Positions 1 through 11,429 of a stretch of 64,000 nucleotides of DNA are shown here, piece after piece; positions within the stretch are counted from its first letter, which is position 1; every line of letters begins with the position of its first letter. Below the pieces are notes generated by a model. That model saw nothing but the letters and a program-made list of their open reading frames with translations, ran no database searches and was not told the DNA's origin. The DNA comes from Avena insularis (lineage: Eukaryota > Streptophyta > Magnoliopsida > Poales > Poaceae). The stretch is from contig CM042688.1 of assembly GCA_023614405.1 (NCBI GenBank), forward strand, positions 445,832,028-445,896,027, written 5' to 3'. Position numbers and translations under genes: made by a program.

Positions 1-2238
1 CATGAGCATAAAGTATGATGTAGAGATATAGCCTTGACCTTGTGGTCGTTCGCCTTGAAATCCAAGAATTTTTCATACTCGGTCAGAACTATGCTTAAAT
101 TCTTTGAAATTTCACCACTTACTTTCAGGTTACCATTTTAAATGGTCGGTGGGAGTACATTCTACATCAAGGACCTAAAAACGGAAAATTACATCGAGGT
201 CCATACATTTAGCACAAAGGACCCAAAAATTTAGCAAAGAAAACAGTCGGGTTTGGCTCCTTCTCGAGAGCACAGTTGATCGAGCCATACTCTTCATACT
301 ACTTTCTCCTCAATTGTTTTCACAATATGGCCAAATCTGTCGCCATGCAAATTCTTGGATACTAGATCATCAGAATAAAGTATGGTGTAGAGATATGGCC
401 TTGACCTTGTGGTCATTCGGCTTGAAATCCATGAATGTTCATACTCGTTGACAACTATAAGGTGAAATTCATTTAAATTTCACCACTTACTTTTAGGTTA
501 GAATTTTACACGGTCGGTGGGAGGACATTTTACAACAAGGACCTAAAAAGGTGGAAATTATGTCGAGGTCCATACATTTAGCACAAAGGACCCTAAAATT
601 AAGCAAGCAAAACAGTCGGGTTCGGCTCCTTCTTGAGAGAGTAGCTGATCGAGCCACACTCTTCATACTACTTCATCTTCGATTGTTTTCAAAATATGGC
701 CAAATTTGTCGGCATGCAAATTCTTGGATATGGGATCATCAACATAAAGGTTGATGTAGATATGGCCTTGACCTTGGTTGTTCGTCTTGAAATACAAGAA
801 TGGTTCATACTCGTGGACTACTAAGCTTAATTTCGTTTAAATTTCACCACTTACTCTTAGGTTAGAACTTTGCACGATCGATCAGAGTACATTTTACATC
901 AGGGACCTCAAAAAGCAAAAATACATCGAGGTCCATACATTTCGCATAAAGGACCCTAGAAGGAAAAATTTCTAGTTTGGCTCCTTCTCGAGAGATCAGC
1001 TGATTTGAGCCAAACTCTTGATACCACTTCCTCTTAGATTGTTTTCAAAACATGGCCAGATCTGTTGCCTTGCAAATTCTTTGACATGGGATCATCAACA
1101 TATAAAGTATGATGTTGATATGGCCTTGACCTTGGTCGTTCGGCTTGAAATCCAAGAATGTTCATACTTGTTGACAAGTAAGCTTAAAATCGTCCAAATT
1201 TCACCACTTACACTTTTAGACCTTAAATGGGGGGAAATTACATCGAGGTCCATACATTTAGCACAAAGGACCCTAAAATTAAGCAAGGAAAACAGTCGGG
1301 TTCGGCTCCTTCTCTTGAGAGTAGCTGATTGAGCCATACTCTTCATATTACTTCTTCGATTGTTTTCAAAATACGGCCAAATTTGTCGGCATGCAAATTC
1401 TTGGATATGCGATCATCAGCATAAAGTATGATGTAGATATGGCCCTGATCTTGGTTGTGCGTCTTGAAATACAATAGTAGTTCATACTCGTTGTCAACTA
1501 AACTTAAAATTCGTTTAAATTTCACCACTTACTTTTAGGTTAGAACTTTACACGGTTGATCGGAGTACATTTTACATCAGGGGCCTAAAAAAGTATATGA
1601 TGTAGAGATATGACCATGACCTTGTGGTCATTTGGCTTGAAATCCATGAATGTTCATACTCATTGACAACTAAGCTTAAATTCGTTTAAATTTCACCACT
1701 TACTTTTAGGTTAACATTTTACATGGTCGGTGGGAGTACATTTTATATCAAGGACCTAAAAAATGGAAAATTACATCGAGGTCCATACATTTAGCACAAA
1801 GGAAACTAAAAGGAAAGCTTTCTGGTTTGGATCCTTCTCGAGAGATCAGTTGATCTGAGCCAAATTCTTCATACTACTTCTTCGATTGTTTTAAAAATAT
1901 GGCCAAATCTGTTGCCAGTCAAATTTTCTGATATGGGGTCATCAACATAAAGTATGATGTTCATATGGCCTTGACCTTGGTCGTTCGGCTTGAAATCCAA
2001 GAATGTTCATACTCATTGACATGTAAGCTTAAATTCGTTTAAATTTCACCACTTACACTTTTTGGTTAGAATTTTAAACGGATGGTGGGAGTACATTTTA
2101 CATCGAGGACCTAAAAAAGGGAACATTACATCGAGGTCTATACATTTAGCACAAAGGACCCTAAAACCAAGCAAGGAAAACAGTCGGGTACGGCTCCTAC
2201 TCGAGAGAGAAGCTCATCGAGCCATACTCTTCATACTA
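1..2238 (+). repeat. Tandem array A (~360-bp units), first part
   Basis: Degenerate tandem repeat. The marker AAAGTATGATGT recurs near 10, 377, 746, 1104, 1423, 1590 and 1949, giving a usual spacing of 320-370 bp; the short step at 1590 marks an internally deleted unit. Each full unit carries, in order, a box with GGTCGGTGGGAGTACA, then TACATCGAGGTCCATACA, then GGCTCCTTCTCGAGAGA, then CACCACTTACTTTTAGG. Short ORFs run through the array in both directions but follow the repeat phase and have no domain, so I do not call genes. The array starts before the window. Confidence 0.9.
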
Positions 2239-2473
2239 CTTCCTCTTTCCCAAATTAGGACGCATGTTAGGTTTGGTCAAAGTCAATCTTTATAAAGTTC
2301 GACCAACTATATGTAAAAACATACTGACTTTTCTAATGACAACTAGATATAATATGAAAATATAGTTCATGATGATTCTAATAACATTGACTTGATTTCA
2401 TATACTTAGTCAAAGTTTATTAAATTTGACTTTGACCAGAAGTAATACATGTCCTAATTTGGGAAGGACGGAG
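2239..2473. mobile_element. Stowaway-type MITE, 235 bp
   Basis: Terminal inverted repeats pair CCCAAATTAGGACGCATG at the left with CATGTCCTAATTTGGG at the right, next to CTTCCTC and GACGGAG ends. The element is flanked by TA dinucleotides (2237-2238 and 2474-2475), the target duplication of Tc1/mariner-type Stowaway MITEs. It interrupts tandem array A. No coding capacity. Confidence 0.88.
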
Positions 2474-2811
2474 TACTACTTTCAACACGGGAAAAAAAGA
2501 GGAGCACTCCTCACTTTCGAACCAGCTTGCTGCGGGTGTGGTTGGTGCTTCCTCTCCCTAGGGTATGGAGGTGGAGTAGTGCGGAGTAGGAAGGCTGGCC
2601 AGATCATAATGGTGGGCATCCAATGCGATGGGGCGTTTTTGTTTTTTTGCCTGGCCAGATCAATCAGTCCCTTGTCCAACACTTAAGTAGTACTCATACT
2701 TGTACTAGTAGTACTACAAATTGTGATTTATTTAATATCCTTCCTCCTGGATGTTTGTGAAGGAAGCGAAAATTTACAAACCAGGAAAGTTGGAATTGCT
2801 ACTCTATTGTA
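2474..2811. other. Non-repeat spacer inside array A
   Basis: About 340 bp between two MITEs, unlike the array units. It contains two open frames on opposite strands (2426-2686 and 2482-2682) without recognisable domains, and a short direct repeat CTGGCCAGATCA. I see no gene or element boundary here. Confidence 0.5.
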
Positions 2812-2927
2812 CTCCCTCAAATTAGTTGACTCCAATTTGTCTATATTCGGATGTATCTAGACATGTTCTAGTGCTAGATGCATTCGAATCTGATAAATAC
2901 AAGTCAACTAATTTGGGTCAGAGGGAT
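2812..2927. mobile_element. Stowaway-type MITE, ~116 bp
   Basis: Begins CTCCCTCAAATTAGTTGACT and ends with the complementary AGTCAACTAATTTGGG...GAGGGAT, flanked by TA on both sides (2810-2811 and 2928-2929). An inner repeat around CATGTTCTAGTG lies near the centre of symmetry. This is the compact, hairpin-like Stowaway form common near grass genes. Noncoding. Confidence 0.88.
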
Positions 2928-2934
2928 TAATAGT

Positions 2935-3185
2935 AATACTATTTGCCGCCAAGTACCAAAATGGTTCCCACCAACGTAGCTGACAAACACGCCAGACACA
3001 TACACGAAGCCGCTGACACAAAGCAGGTCGTCGGTCGACCCGCGTGCTTAACGCCATGTTGTGGACGAGGGACAAATCAGTTGGCCGGGGTGTGGGTGGT
3101 GATGAGGGAGTGAAGGAGAGAGAAAACACAATTTGTTTTGCATGCACATATATTGTAAAGGTCCTGAAATTTACTCTACTCACTC
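2935..3185 (-). repeat. Block X, inverted partner of 8098-8330
   Basis: GC-richer than its surroundings. Read on the minus strand it translates to a stretch with HAKQIV followed by CVWRVCQLR. The same order (HAKQIV then CLWRVRQPR) is read on the plus strand at 8105-8326, so the two blocks are diverged inverted copies. I do not recognise a protein family, and the similarity may reflect DNA homology of a noncoding element, not a gene. Confidence 0.65.
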
Positions 3186-3400
3186 TATCCTGTAACTTGT
3201 GTTAGGAACCCATCCCAGCTTTGCTTTGACATTGCACCACCTTCAAATCCTCCTTTTCAAAGCTCTCTTGCTACCTCCTCTATGCTTGTAGTCTCTTCTC
3301 CCTCTCTTATTTTTTAAATAGAAAAAAGGAAATAAATTCTTCTTTCTTCCTTTCCAGAAAATAAATTCCTGTCACCTGAAAAATTGAAAATGTTTTTTTA

Positions 3401-4290
3401 ATATCTTCGATTGTTTTCAAAATTTGGAAAAAAATTTCGGCATGCAAATTCTTGGATATGGGGATCATAAGCATAAAGTATGATGTATATATGGCCTTGA
3501 CCTTGGTCATTCGTCTTGAAATCCAAGAATTTTTCGTACGCATTGACAACTATGCTTAAATTCGATTCAATTTCACCACTTACTTTTAGGTTAGAATTTT
3601 ACACGGGCGGTGGGAATACATTTTACATCAAGGACATAAAAAAGGTAAAATTACATTGAGGTTCATACATTTAGCACAAAGGACCCTAAAATTGGGAAAA
3701 GAAAATAGTCTTTTTTGGCTCCTTCTCTAGAGAGAAGTTGATCGAGCCATAAGGATACGGGATCATGAGCATAAAGTATGATGTAGAGATATGGCCGTGA
3801 CCTTATGGCCACTCGGCTTGAAATCTAAGAATTTTTCATACTCGTTGACAACTATGCTTAAATTCGTTTAAATTTCACCACTTACTTTTAGGTTAGCATT
3901 TTACATAGTCGATGGGAGTACAGTCTACATGAAGGACCTAAAAAAGGGAAAATTATATCGAGGTCCATACATTTAGCACAAAGGACCCTAAAATTGAGCA
4001 AAGAAAACAGTCAGGTTTGGCTCCTTATCGAGAGAGCAGCTGATCGAGCCATACTCTTCATACTACTTCCTCTTTGATTTTTTTCAAAATATGGCTGAAT
4101 CTGTCACGCATGCAAATTCTAGGATATGTGGATCATCAGCATAAAGTATGATTTAGATATCTGGCCTTGACCTTGTGGTCGTTCGGCTTGAAATCCAAGA
4201 TTTTTTCAAACTCGTTGACAACTAAGCTTAAATTCGTTTAAATTTCACCACTTACTTTTAGGTTATAAATTTCACAATTCATTTAAGTGT
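3401..4290 (+). repeat. Tandem array A, second part
   Basis: The array resumes after the MITE/spacer/block-X interruption, with the AAAGTATGATG marker near 3475, 3773 and 4143 (spacing 298 and 370 bp) and the same box order as at 1-2238. The last unit stops in the CACCACTTACTTTTAGG segment near 4262. The 3190-3400 stretch just before it holds nothing I can assign. Confidence 0.88.
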
Positions 4291-4558
4291 CATGATCATT
4301 CTCTCCCATAAAGGAAGTCCGAATAATATTGATCTAACTAAATTCCACAAGCTAAAGTTTTCACACTCACACACACACATATACTATATATACTAGTAAA
4401 AGGCATGTGCCACACTCGTATATACTGTATGAAATGTGATTTAATGAACATTAAGTTGTTATTAACCAATAGTCTTGTTAGATAAAAAGGCATACATTAA
4501 GTATATTAATAATAACAATCTACACATATTTAGAATACAACCTATTGTGCTATGAATT

Positions 4559-4712
4559 TTTTTGCTAGGAGGGGGGTTAGGGGGACATGATGGTTCTAAA
4601 ACATGGTGGAGTTTGCTCTAGGTACTTCTCAACACGAATCTAACTACTCTAAACCATTGGATCTAATAGCCCAACAATCACTATTGGTGCTATGGATCCA
4701 ATTCAAAACTGC
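4559..4712 (+). repeat. Repeat C, copy 1
   Basis: About 150 bp with ACATGATGGTTCTA, then CATTGGATCTAATAGCCCAA, then GCTATGGATCCAATTCAAAA. It recurs at 7147-7288 and 7312-7478 in the same orientation, so it brackets array B on both sides. Confidence 0.85.
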
Positions 4713-4879
4713 CTACCTAACTCCACCCACTTGAATGACTTTATGTCAATTTATCAAAAATAGGTCAAATTTGAACTAGCATAATTAAATTGTAGGTTAC
4801 TGTGAAAGTTCTACGAAAAAGCTTTTGGAGGTACCCATCAGGGGGTCACAATTAAAATATGAGAAACCATCCAAGAAGA

Positions 4880-7115
4880 GTTTTGACGACAAGTTGGATC
4901 AAGACTCGCAAATCCAGACATTTTGCTAACTCTTGGATATTGTTTTCCATTCTTAGCATCTAGAAAGATTCTACTAATAGTCTTGATGAGAATGATGAAT
5001 GCTAGTATGCGAAAAACTCAAAACACACACTTCATTGCTCAATTTTAGGTTCCTTGTGCTAAATGCATGGACTTGGATGCAATTTTCATTTTTTATGAGG
5101 TCCTTGATATGTAACTTGTACTTCCACCGACCATGTTCACTCTCAAGCACCTTGCTGCTATGAGACCAACCATTAGATCGACCATTCATCGTACTTCTTA
5201 TATTATCTTTATCTTGTCTTATCTCTTACAATACCATACCACGCACTATATATAGTGTACGAATTAACTTTGGACTTCCATCAAGACTGGCAAATCCAAA
5301 CATTGCTAACCGTTGGATCTTCTTTTCCATTCTTAGCATCTAGAAAGATTCTACTAATAGTCTTTAGCATGATGACTGCTAGTATGCACAAATCTAGCTC
5401 AAAACACACACTTCATTGCTTAGTTTTAGGGTCATCCTTGTGCTAAATGCATGAACTTGGATGCAATTTTCATTTTGTTATGAGATCCTTGATGTTAATT
5501 GCAATTCTACCCACCGTGTTAACTCTCAAGCACCTCGCTCCTACGAGACCTAACATTACATCGACCATTATTCATAGTACTTATTATCTTATCTTTATCT
5601 TGTCTTATCTCTTACGTATAATACCATACCAATTCATATAGTGTACATACTAACTTTGAAACATTGTCCATTGGATCAAGACTGGCAAATCCAAACATTG
5701 CTAACCATTGGATCTTCTTTTCCATTCTTAGCATCTAGAAAGATTCTACTGATAGTCTTGAGCACGATGAACACTAGTATGCGCAAACCTCAAAACACAC
5801 AGTACTTCATTACTCGGTTTCAGGGTCCTTGTGCTAAATGCACAGACTTGGATGCAATTTTCATTTTTTATGAGGTCCTTAATGTAGCTTGTACTTCCAC
5901 CGACCGCTCGAGCACCTCGCTCTTACAAGACCTACCATTAGATCAGTCATTTGCAGTTCTTCTTATCTTATCTTTATCTTGTCTCTTATCTCTTACAATA
6001 CCATATATACCACCACTACATAGTGTAGGGATTAACTTTTTTGAACATTGACCGTTGGATCAAGACTAGCAAATCCAAACATTGCTGACCGTTGGATCTT
6101 ATTTTCCATTCTTAGCATCTATAAAGATTCTACTGATAGTCTTTAGCATGATGAACACTAGTATGCACAAACCTCCAAACACATAGTACGTCGTTACTCG
6201 GTTTTAGGGTCCTTGTGCTAAATGCACGGACTTGGATGCAATTTTCATTTTTTATGAGGTCCATAATGTAACTTGTACTTCCACCGACCGTGTTAACTCT
6301 CAAGCACCTCTCTCTTACGATACCTACTATTAGATCGACCATTCGTATTACTTCTTATCTTATCTTTATCTTGTCTCTTATCTCTGACAATACCATACAA
6401 CTACATAGTGTAGGGATTAACTTTGAACATATTAACCATTGGATCAAGACTGGCAAATCAAAACATTGCTAACCTTTGGATCTTTATTTCCATACTTAGC
6501 ATCTAGAAAGATTATATTAATAGTCTTTAGCACAATCAATGCTAGTATGCGCAAATCTAAAACATACAGTACTTCATTGCTCAGTTTCAGGGTCCTTGTG
6601 CTAAAATGCATGGACTTGGATGCAATTTTCATTTTTACGAGGTTCTTGATGTAGATCGGCCATTCGCAGTACTTCTTATCTTATATATATATCTTGTCTC
6701 TTATCTCTTATAGTACCATGCATACCACCACTACATAGTGTAGGGATTAACTTATTTGAACATTGACCATTGGATCAAGACTGGCAAATCCAAACATTGC
6801 TAACCGTTTGATCTTTTTTTCCATTCTTAGCATCTAGAAATATTTTACTGATAGTATTTAGCACAATGAACACTAGTATGCACAATGAACACTAGTATGC
6901 ACAATTTTTAGTTTTTATAAGGTCCTTAATGTAACTTGTACTTCCACTGACCGTGTTAACTATCAAGCACCTCGCTCTTAAGAGACCTACCATTAGATTG
7001 GCCATTTGCAGTACTTCTTACCTCATCTTTATCTTGTCTCTTATCTCTTACAATACCATACCACTACATATAGTGTAGAGATTAACTTTGAACATAAAAT
7101 GTATTCTCAATATGT
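4880..7115 (+). repeat. Tandem array B (~385-bp units)
   Basis: The marker AGCATCTAGAAAGATT recurs near 4955, 5335, 5730, 6114, 6498 and 6829 (spacing 380, 395, 384, 384, 331). Units run TTGGATCAAGACTGGCAAAT, the marker, TTTTAGGGTCCTTGTGCTAA, a CCACCGACCGTG box, then TCTTATCTTATCTTTATC. The TTTTAGGGTCC-to-CGACCGTG part is the reverse complement of the shared box of array A. Short open frames (for example 5641-6051) follow repeat phase and are not called genes. Confidence 0.88.
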
Positions 7116-7146
7116 GTAGATAGTTATTATTAATAGACTTAATTTA

Positions 7147-7288
7147 TGCATTTTGGGGGTGGTGACATGATGGTTCTAGAACATGGTGGAGTTTTCTCTA
7201 GGAACGAATCCAGTTGCTCTGAACCATTGGATCTAATAGCCCAACGGTCGGGATTGGTGCTATGGATCCAATTCAAAACTGCTCCACT
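7147..7288 (+). repeat. Repeat C, copy 2
   Basis: Second copy of the repeat seen at 4559-4712, with the same internal landmarks. It is followed after about 25 bp by copy 3, so these two are in tandem. Confidence 0.85.
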
Positions 7289-7311
7289 ATAGTAGTAGAG
7301 AGAATATAGCC

Positions 7312-7478
7312 TATTGTGCTATGAAATTTTGGGAGTGGTGACATGATGGTTCTAGAACATGCATGGTGGAGTTTTCTCTAGGTACTATTCAACACGAATC
7401 CAGCTTCTCTGAACCATTGGATCTAATAGCCCAACGGTCAGGATTGGTGCTATGGATCCAATTCAAAACTGCTCCATT
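7312..7478 (+). repeat. Repeat C, copy 3
   Basis: Third copy, closest to copy 2 and including the short tail CTCCATTATAGTAGTAGAGA, which copy 2 also has (CTCCACTATAGTAGTAGAGA). Confidence 0.85.
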
Positions 7479-7489
7479 ATAGTAGTAGA

Positions 7490-7660
7490 GATCTCTTACC
7501 ACTATATAATGTACGAATAACTTTGAATATTGAACGTTGGATCAAGACTCGCAAATCCCAACATTTCTAGCCACTGGATCTTGTTTTCCATTCTAGCATC
7601 TAGAAGATTCTATTGATAGTCTTCAGCATAATGAATGCTATGCACAAACCTCAAAACACA
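7490..7660 (+). repeat. Isolated partial unit of array B
   Basis: Resumes array B after repeat C copies 2 and 3: TTGGATCAAGACTCGCAAAT then TCTAGCATCTAGAAGATTC then a GATGAATGCTATGCACAAA-like segment. It ends before the shared TTTTAGGGTCC box. 7660-7890 is AT-rich and unassigned. Confidence 0.75.
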
Positions 7661-8097
7661 CTTCTCCATCATACTAGAATCTTCTCCCTTGTTTCTCTAG
7701 ACCATGTGATCAAAAATTTAATGTGTTAGGTAGCTAATAATGTTTGACTTCTACATGACGATACAAAGTATAAGGACCAAATATACACCCATACTTTATA
7801 GATGTTGATGAAATTTATAATTTACTGTGCTTTATCAATTATAATTTTATATAGTGATGATATGTCATACGTCTACTGTCTGTGTCTCACATGCAAGGTA
7901 CGTGCAACTTACTAGTTTACACAATTGAGGAGTAGTATATTTCTTTGCTTAGACATATGCTCACCTCTGTCCATGCGTTGTACATGATGAGAGATTAAAA
8001 CGTTGGTAGGGGAAGGGGCAACATCGAAGAGGAGTTAAAGGTGGTTCGATATTAGAGCAAAGATATGATGGATTCCTGACACGACGTACTCCTGCGG

Positions 8098-8330
8098 CCT
8101 TACAATGTACACTCTACTAGTAGTAAATTCAGGACCTATGCATGCAAAACAAATCGTGTATTTTCTCTCGCCTTCGCTATGCTCCATCTCTCCTCCCCTT
8201 TCCGCTTGCGCACCGGCCCGGCTGATCTCTGTCCCCTCGTCCACAGCGTGGCCCTGCGCATGTGTGCCTGGTACAGCGGCTCTATGTCTCTGGCGTGTTC
8301 GGCAGCCCCGCATTTGTGTGGAGTAGGGAC
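8098..8330 (+). repeat. Block X', inverted partner of 2935-3185
   Basis: Plus-strand translation gives MHAKQIVYFLSPSLC and, near the end, CLWRVRQP, matching the minus-strand reading of block X in order and spacing. This supports an inverted duplication covering both arrays. No protein family is recognised. Confidence 0.65.
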
Positions 8331-8339
8331 GAGGAGTAG

Positions 8340-9430
8340 TACTACATAGGAAGGAAACCACTTTGGTCCTTGGCGACACAAAAATTCAAACTTTTCTGGT
8401 TTTCAAAATTTTCACTTGCTTTCCAAACATCAGGAGGGAAGGCAATTTTGAACCCATTTTGAAAATGATCACATTAAATAAACAAAAACAAAAGTTTTAC
8501 TCATGATGTCCTATCATGTCTTGTGCACCATGTGCCATGAAAACTATAATCATGGGAATAGATAAGTTTTGGAAAAATAGCTTCACTATATTGTCCTACC
8601 ATGTGTATGGACATTATCGGGTTTATTTCAACCCGAACGACCAAGGTCATCAAGGCCATGTTGACATCATAGTTTACAATTTGCTAGAGTTCCCAAAATA
8701 GTTTGGTAGACGGAAGCATCTTGGCATAGTAAGCATTGTTGCATGTGCGAGTTTCCAACAATTAGGAAAAAAAGAAATTCAATTTTCCCAGTGAGGATAG
8801 TGATGTTTTTTTGTGAATAAAGTCCAAGTAATGTGGTTTAGAATGGCACAAACCAATGGTTTCACACATATTGTAGTCGATCATGGTTCCTATCTAACTT
8901 TGGCATAAAATTTACATATTACGATGGGTTGGTGACACGCGGTACTAGTATACATACTACTAGTAGATTTTCCCTCTCCTTCGCCCCCCTCTCACCATCC
9001 ATCTGTTATCCTCTCCATTTCTCCTTCCTTCCCATGTAAGCTTTCATGCAATGATTATACTTCTAGTCTGAGATGCAGCGGTGCAGAAAAAGATGAGGCC
9101 CACACCATATCACCATCAATCAAGTTCGGTGATGCAATTTTGTGAAGAGTATATGTATACTAGTAGTACTATAGCTAGATAAGCATGTACTACTAGATAC
9201 ACTTAATTTTTAACGGAGGAAGTAAGAGACACCGAGTAATTCAGCAGGATCTGCATGATTCTCTTCATTTTTGGATAAAGCAGGGTGCCATATGAATTCT
9301 TTGGGCTGAGAAAAATCAAGAACCAACTAGTCTGGTATAATCTTTTTTTGTTAACGAGACTGAGTCTGGTATAATGTATTTATGATATTTTGGGATACTT
9401 TTCAGGGTATTAACACAAGAAAGACAATAA
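8340..9430. other. Unassigned intergenic DNA
   Basis: About 1.1 kb of AT-rich sequence with a 61-codon open frame at 8516-8701 that shows no domain. A pyrimidine-rich tract with TCTCCTTC runs lies near 8970-9030. I see no element ends, tandem repeats or RNA genes. Confidence 0.5.
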
Positions 9431-9529
9431 ATATAAATTATAAATTGCAACAGTACGCACCCCTCCTTTCACCCAAAACACCCAACCTACCGTTGCTTAG
9501 AACTTGATCTCTCTCTATTTCCTTCCAAA

Positions 9530-9912
9530 ATGTCGTATGACAACTCTCCCCAGAACACGTTGATTGACCTGACAAATGAGGAAGTCCCCGAAACTCCGCC
9601 CGGAAGCCTAGACTCAGTCGAATGGCCATGGCTGCCACCGCTATCTGACGCATCTGATGAAGAATATAACCACTAGCAGCGTTTTTCAAAGGGATGCCAC
9701 CATCAACGCCAAGCGACTCAGATAATACGGATGATGAGACTGAGGAATATGAGGAGTCTAAGGTCGACGTTGAGGAGGAGGCCAAAGACAACGACAGGAA
9801 AGAATCTGAGGACAATGACGAGGAGGTATCTTCCCCCCGAAGAAGCGTGCCCGGGTGCAAAATTAAATGTTGTCCAGAGAAGAGGCAGGCAATGTACTAT
9901 ATCTCGTTCTAG
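9530..9912 (+). pseudogene. Acidic-protein ORF remnant, unknown function
   Basis: A start at 9530 follows a pyrimidine-rich stretch and opens a frame beginning MSYDNSPQNTLIDLTNEEVP that ends after 48 codons at a TAG (9674-9676). A second frame from 9694 (MPPSTPSDSDNTDDETEEYE) continues the acidic theme to 9912, rich in Asp, Glu and Ser. The two are in different frames, so if they were one gene it is broken by a stop and a frameshift. Low-complexity acidic tracts of this kind occur in plant transposon-encoded and nuclear proteins, but I recognise no family. It could also be a chance pair of open frames. 9913-10130 holds nothing I can name. Confidence 0.35.
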
Positions 9913-10130
9913 GAAGCATCTGGGATTTGGTAAATAATGTTGTCAATGAGAGTTCCGAACTTTTAGGAAAATGCTTTTCAATTTTCAAGTGATAGGATTT
10001 GCCTTTTAGTAATTAAGTACATCCTGATAATTTGTCTTAGAGTGCACTCACTTTATTCTACCAAAATATAAATAATTTCCACCGCATGCTAGTACTATAT
10101 GAATATACTTATTTCAATGTGTGTAATGAT

Positions 10131-10633
10131 TGTTGGGGATATACTTTCCGGGTATCCTCATTGTGCCTCACTGACCAGGCTGGCCCACTTCAGGTTAGAG
10201 CTTTTCTTCACGGGCGGCACAGTCAGGGAGAAGATACGGAGTCCAGTCCAGCTACGGGAAGGCTAGAAGACTTACCGACATAGGCATGTGATGTTACTTG
10301 TAGTTCAAGATGTACTCTGTAACCGACTCTTAGTCGTAGCCGGATAGGTCTCTCCTGTAAACCCTAGGCCAGATATCTATATAAGTCGTCCTAGAGTATG
10401 CCTTTAGGGCAACACACAATAGTCTACAATCTCAACTCGCATAGGCGAAACCTTTGTAACCCATATTCCGGCTCTACCGTATTACTGGATTGCTAGCAGG
10501 AGTAGGATCCATCCAAAGCCGGCGGATTCGAACCTAGGTAAACTTGTGTGCTCACCGTCTCAGAACACTGTACATCTCACACCCCTCTCTTCCACACGCC
10601 TCGAGGACCCCCTCATGGCGTAGTCGTCATCAA
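10131..10633 (+). mobile_element. Gypsy 5' LTR (only one LTR in window)
   Basis: Starts TGTTGGGGATATAC and has a promoter-like CTATATAAG near 10377. It is followed by a primer-binding site at 10646, which marks the sequence before it as an LTR. The end is set at a CA near 10633 and is uncertain because the second LTR is not in the window. Confidence 0.6.
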
Positions 10634-10645
10634 TCTGACGATATT

Positions 10646-10662
10646 TGGCACCCACCGTGGGG
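10646..10662 (+). promoter_or_regulatory. Primer-binding site of gypsy element
   Basis: TGGCACCCACCGTGGGG closely matches the TGGCGCCCACCGTGGG primer site of grass Tat-type gypsy elements; the same motif, on the minus strand, lies next to the LTR at 59559. Confidence 0.7.
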
Positions 10663-11429
10663 CAAGTGAGCTTCGGATCTGCGTTCCAAGCGGAATCTGC
10701 AAGAATCGGAATAAGCGAGATCGTCACCGTCGGTCGTGTCCTCTACGCCAGCGACATCCCTCTCATCGTCTACGACGAGACCTGGATTCTAGCTAGGTAG
10801 GCCGTGACTACCTACACCATCATGTCTTTTGGCAAGATCGATGTATACATCGGTTTCATTGAACCTGCCCCACCCAGCCCAGCGGCGGCAGAGTTCCGAA
10901 TCCCAGAAAACCATAACCCCACCCAGCAAAGTTGAACCTGAAGCAGATCTGGTGGTGCAAGTCGAATCTGGACTGGATCTCCCTAGCGAGGCCAAATCCT
11001 AGATCGAACTACCTACTGAGGTCGAAATCCAGGAGGAGCAAGACAATAACCTTGGTTCTGGCTCTGACAATGCCAGAACAGATCAACCCTTCCTGAGGCA
11101 TACGTTGAGGCGCATGATGATGCAAGGCGCAAATGTGGATGAGGTTCTCGAGACCATCAGAATTTTCGAGGAATCCCACAAGGAAAGCCGCAACTATCTT
11201 AGGACGCATGCGTCACACTTTGTCGGATACGTTGGATCCGTATCCAGCTCTGCCGATGCTGGAGACAACAAAGACTCGATGCTGGAATACAAAGAGGAGG
11301 TTAGCTCCATGACTTACCAGCATCTTCAGATGATTCCATGCCGTCAGTGGATTTCTGAAATTTCTCCGTAGAATACGAAGAGGAGGTTAGCTCCAAAGCT
11401 GCAGAAGAAGGAGAAGCCATGGACGAAGG
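10663..11429 (+). pseudogene. Gypsy gag N-terminal fragment, degraded
   Basis: After the primer site a start at 10822 opens MSFGKIDVYIGFIEPAP, soon closed by a stop. Reading continues in other frames through an acidic stretch to LRRMMMQGANVDEVLETIRI (11105 onward), a helical segment typical of the variable region ahead of the gag core in these elements. Several stops and shifts are needed to join the pieces. The element is cut off at 11430 by the copia LTR, so no gag core, protease or polymerase is present on this side. Assignment is by position after an LTR and primer site, not by a named domain. Confidence 0.5.

Larger units (their letters stand above)
4392..7916. mobile_element. Candidate non-autonomous DNA transposon carrying array B
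   Basis: The left end reads ACTAGTAAAAGGCATGTGCC. The complement of the right end reads ACTAGTAAGTTGCACGTACC, an imperfect terminal inverted repeat of about 20 bp. Between them lie array B and three copies of repeat C. No transposase or other long ORF is present, so it would be non-autonomous. I cannot see a convincing target-site duplication, because the left flank is TA-rich and the right flank is not. Superfamily is not assigned; a Mutator-like or unclassified TIR element is possible. Confidence 0.45.

Noticed and set aside
5641..6051. 136-codon frame in array B, with shorter ones repeated through arrays A and B
   Set aside because: The same peptides recur only because the DNA is tandemly repeated, and matching peptides read from array A come from its opposite strand. 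No family match.
8340..9430. A host gene promoter or exon
   Set aside because: No start with coding-like continuation, no splice pattern and no recognisable protein; left as unassigned.
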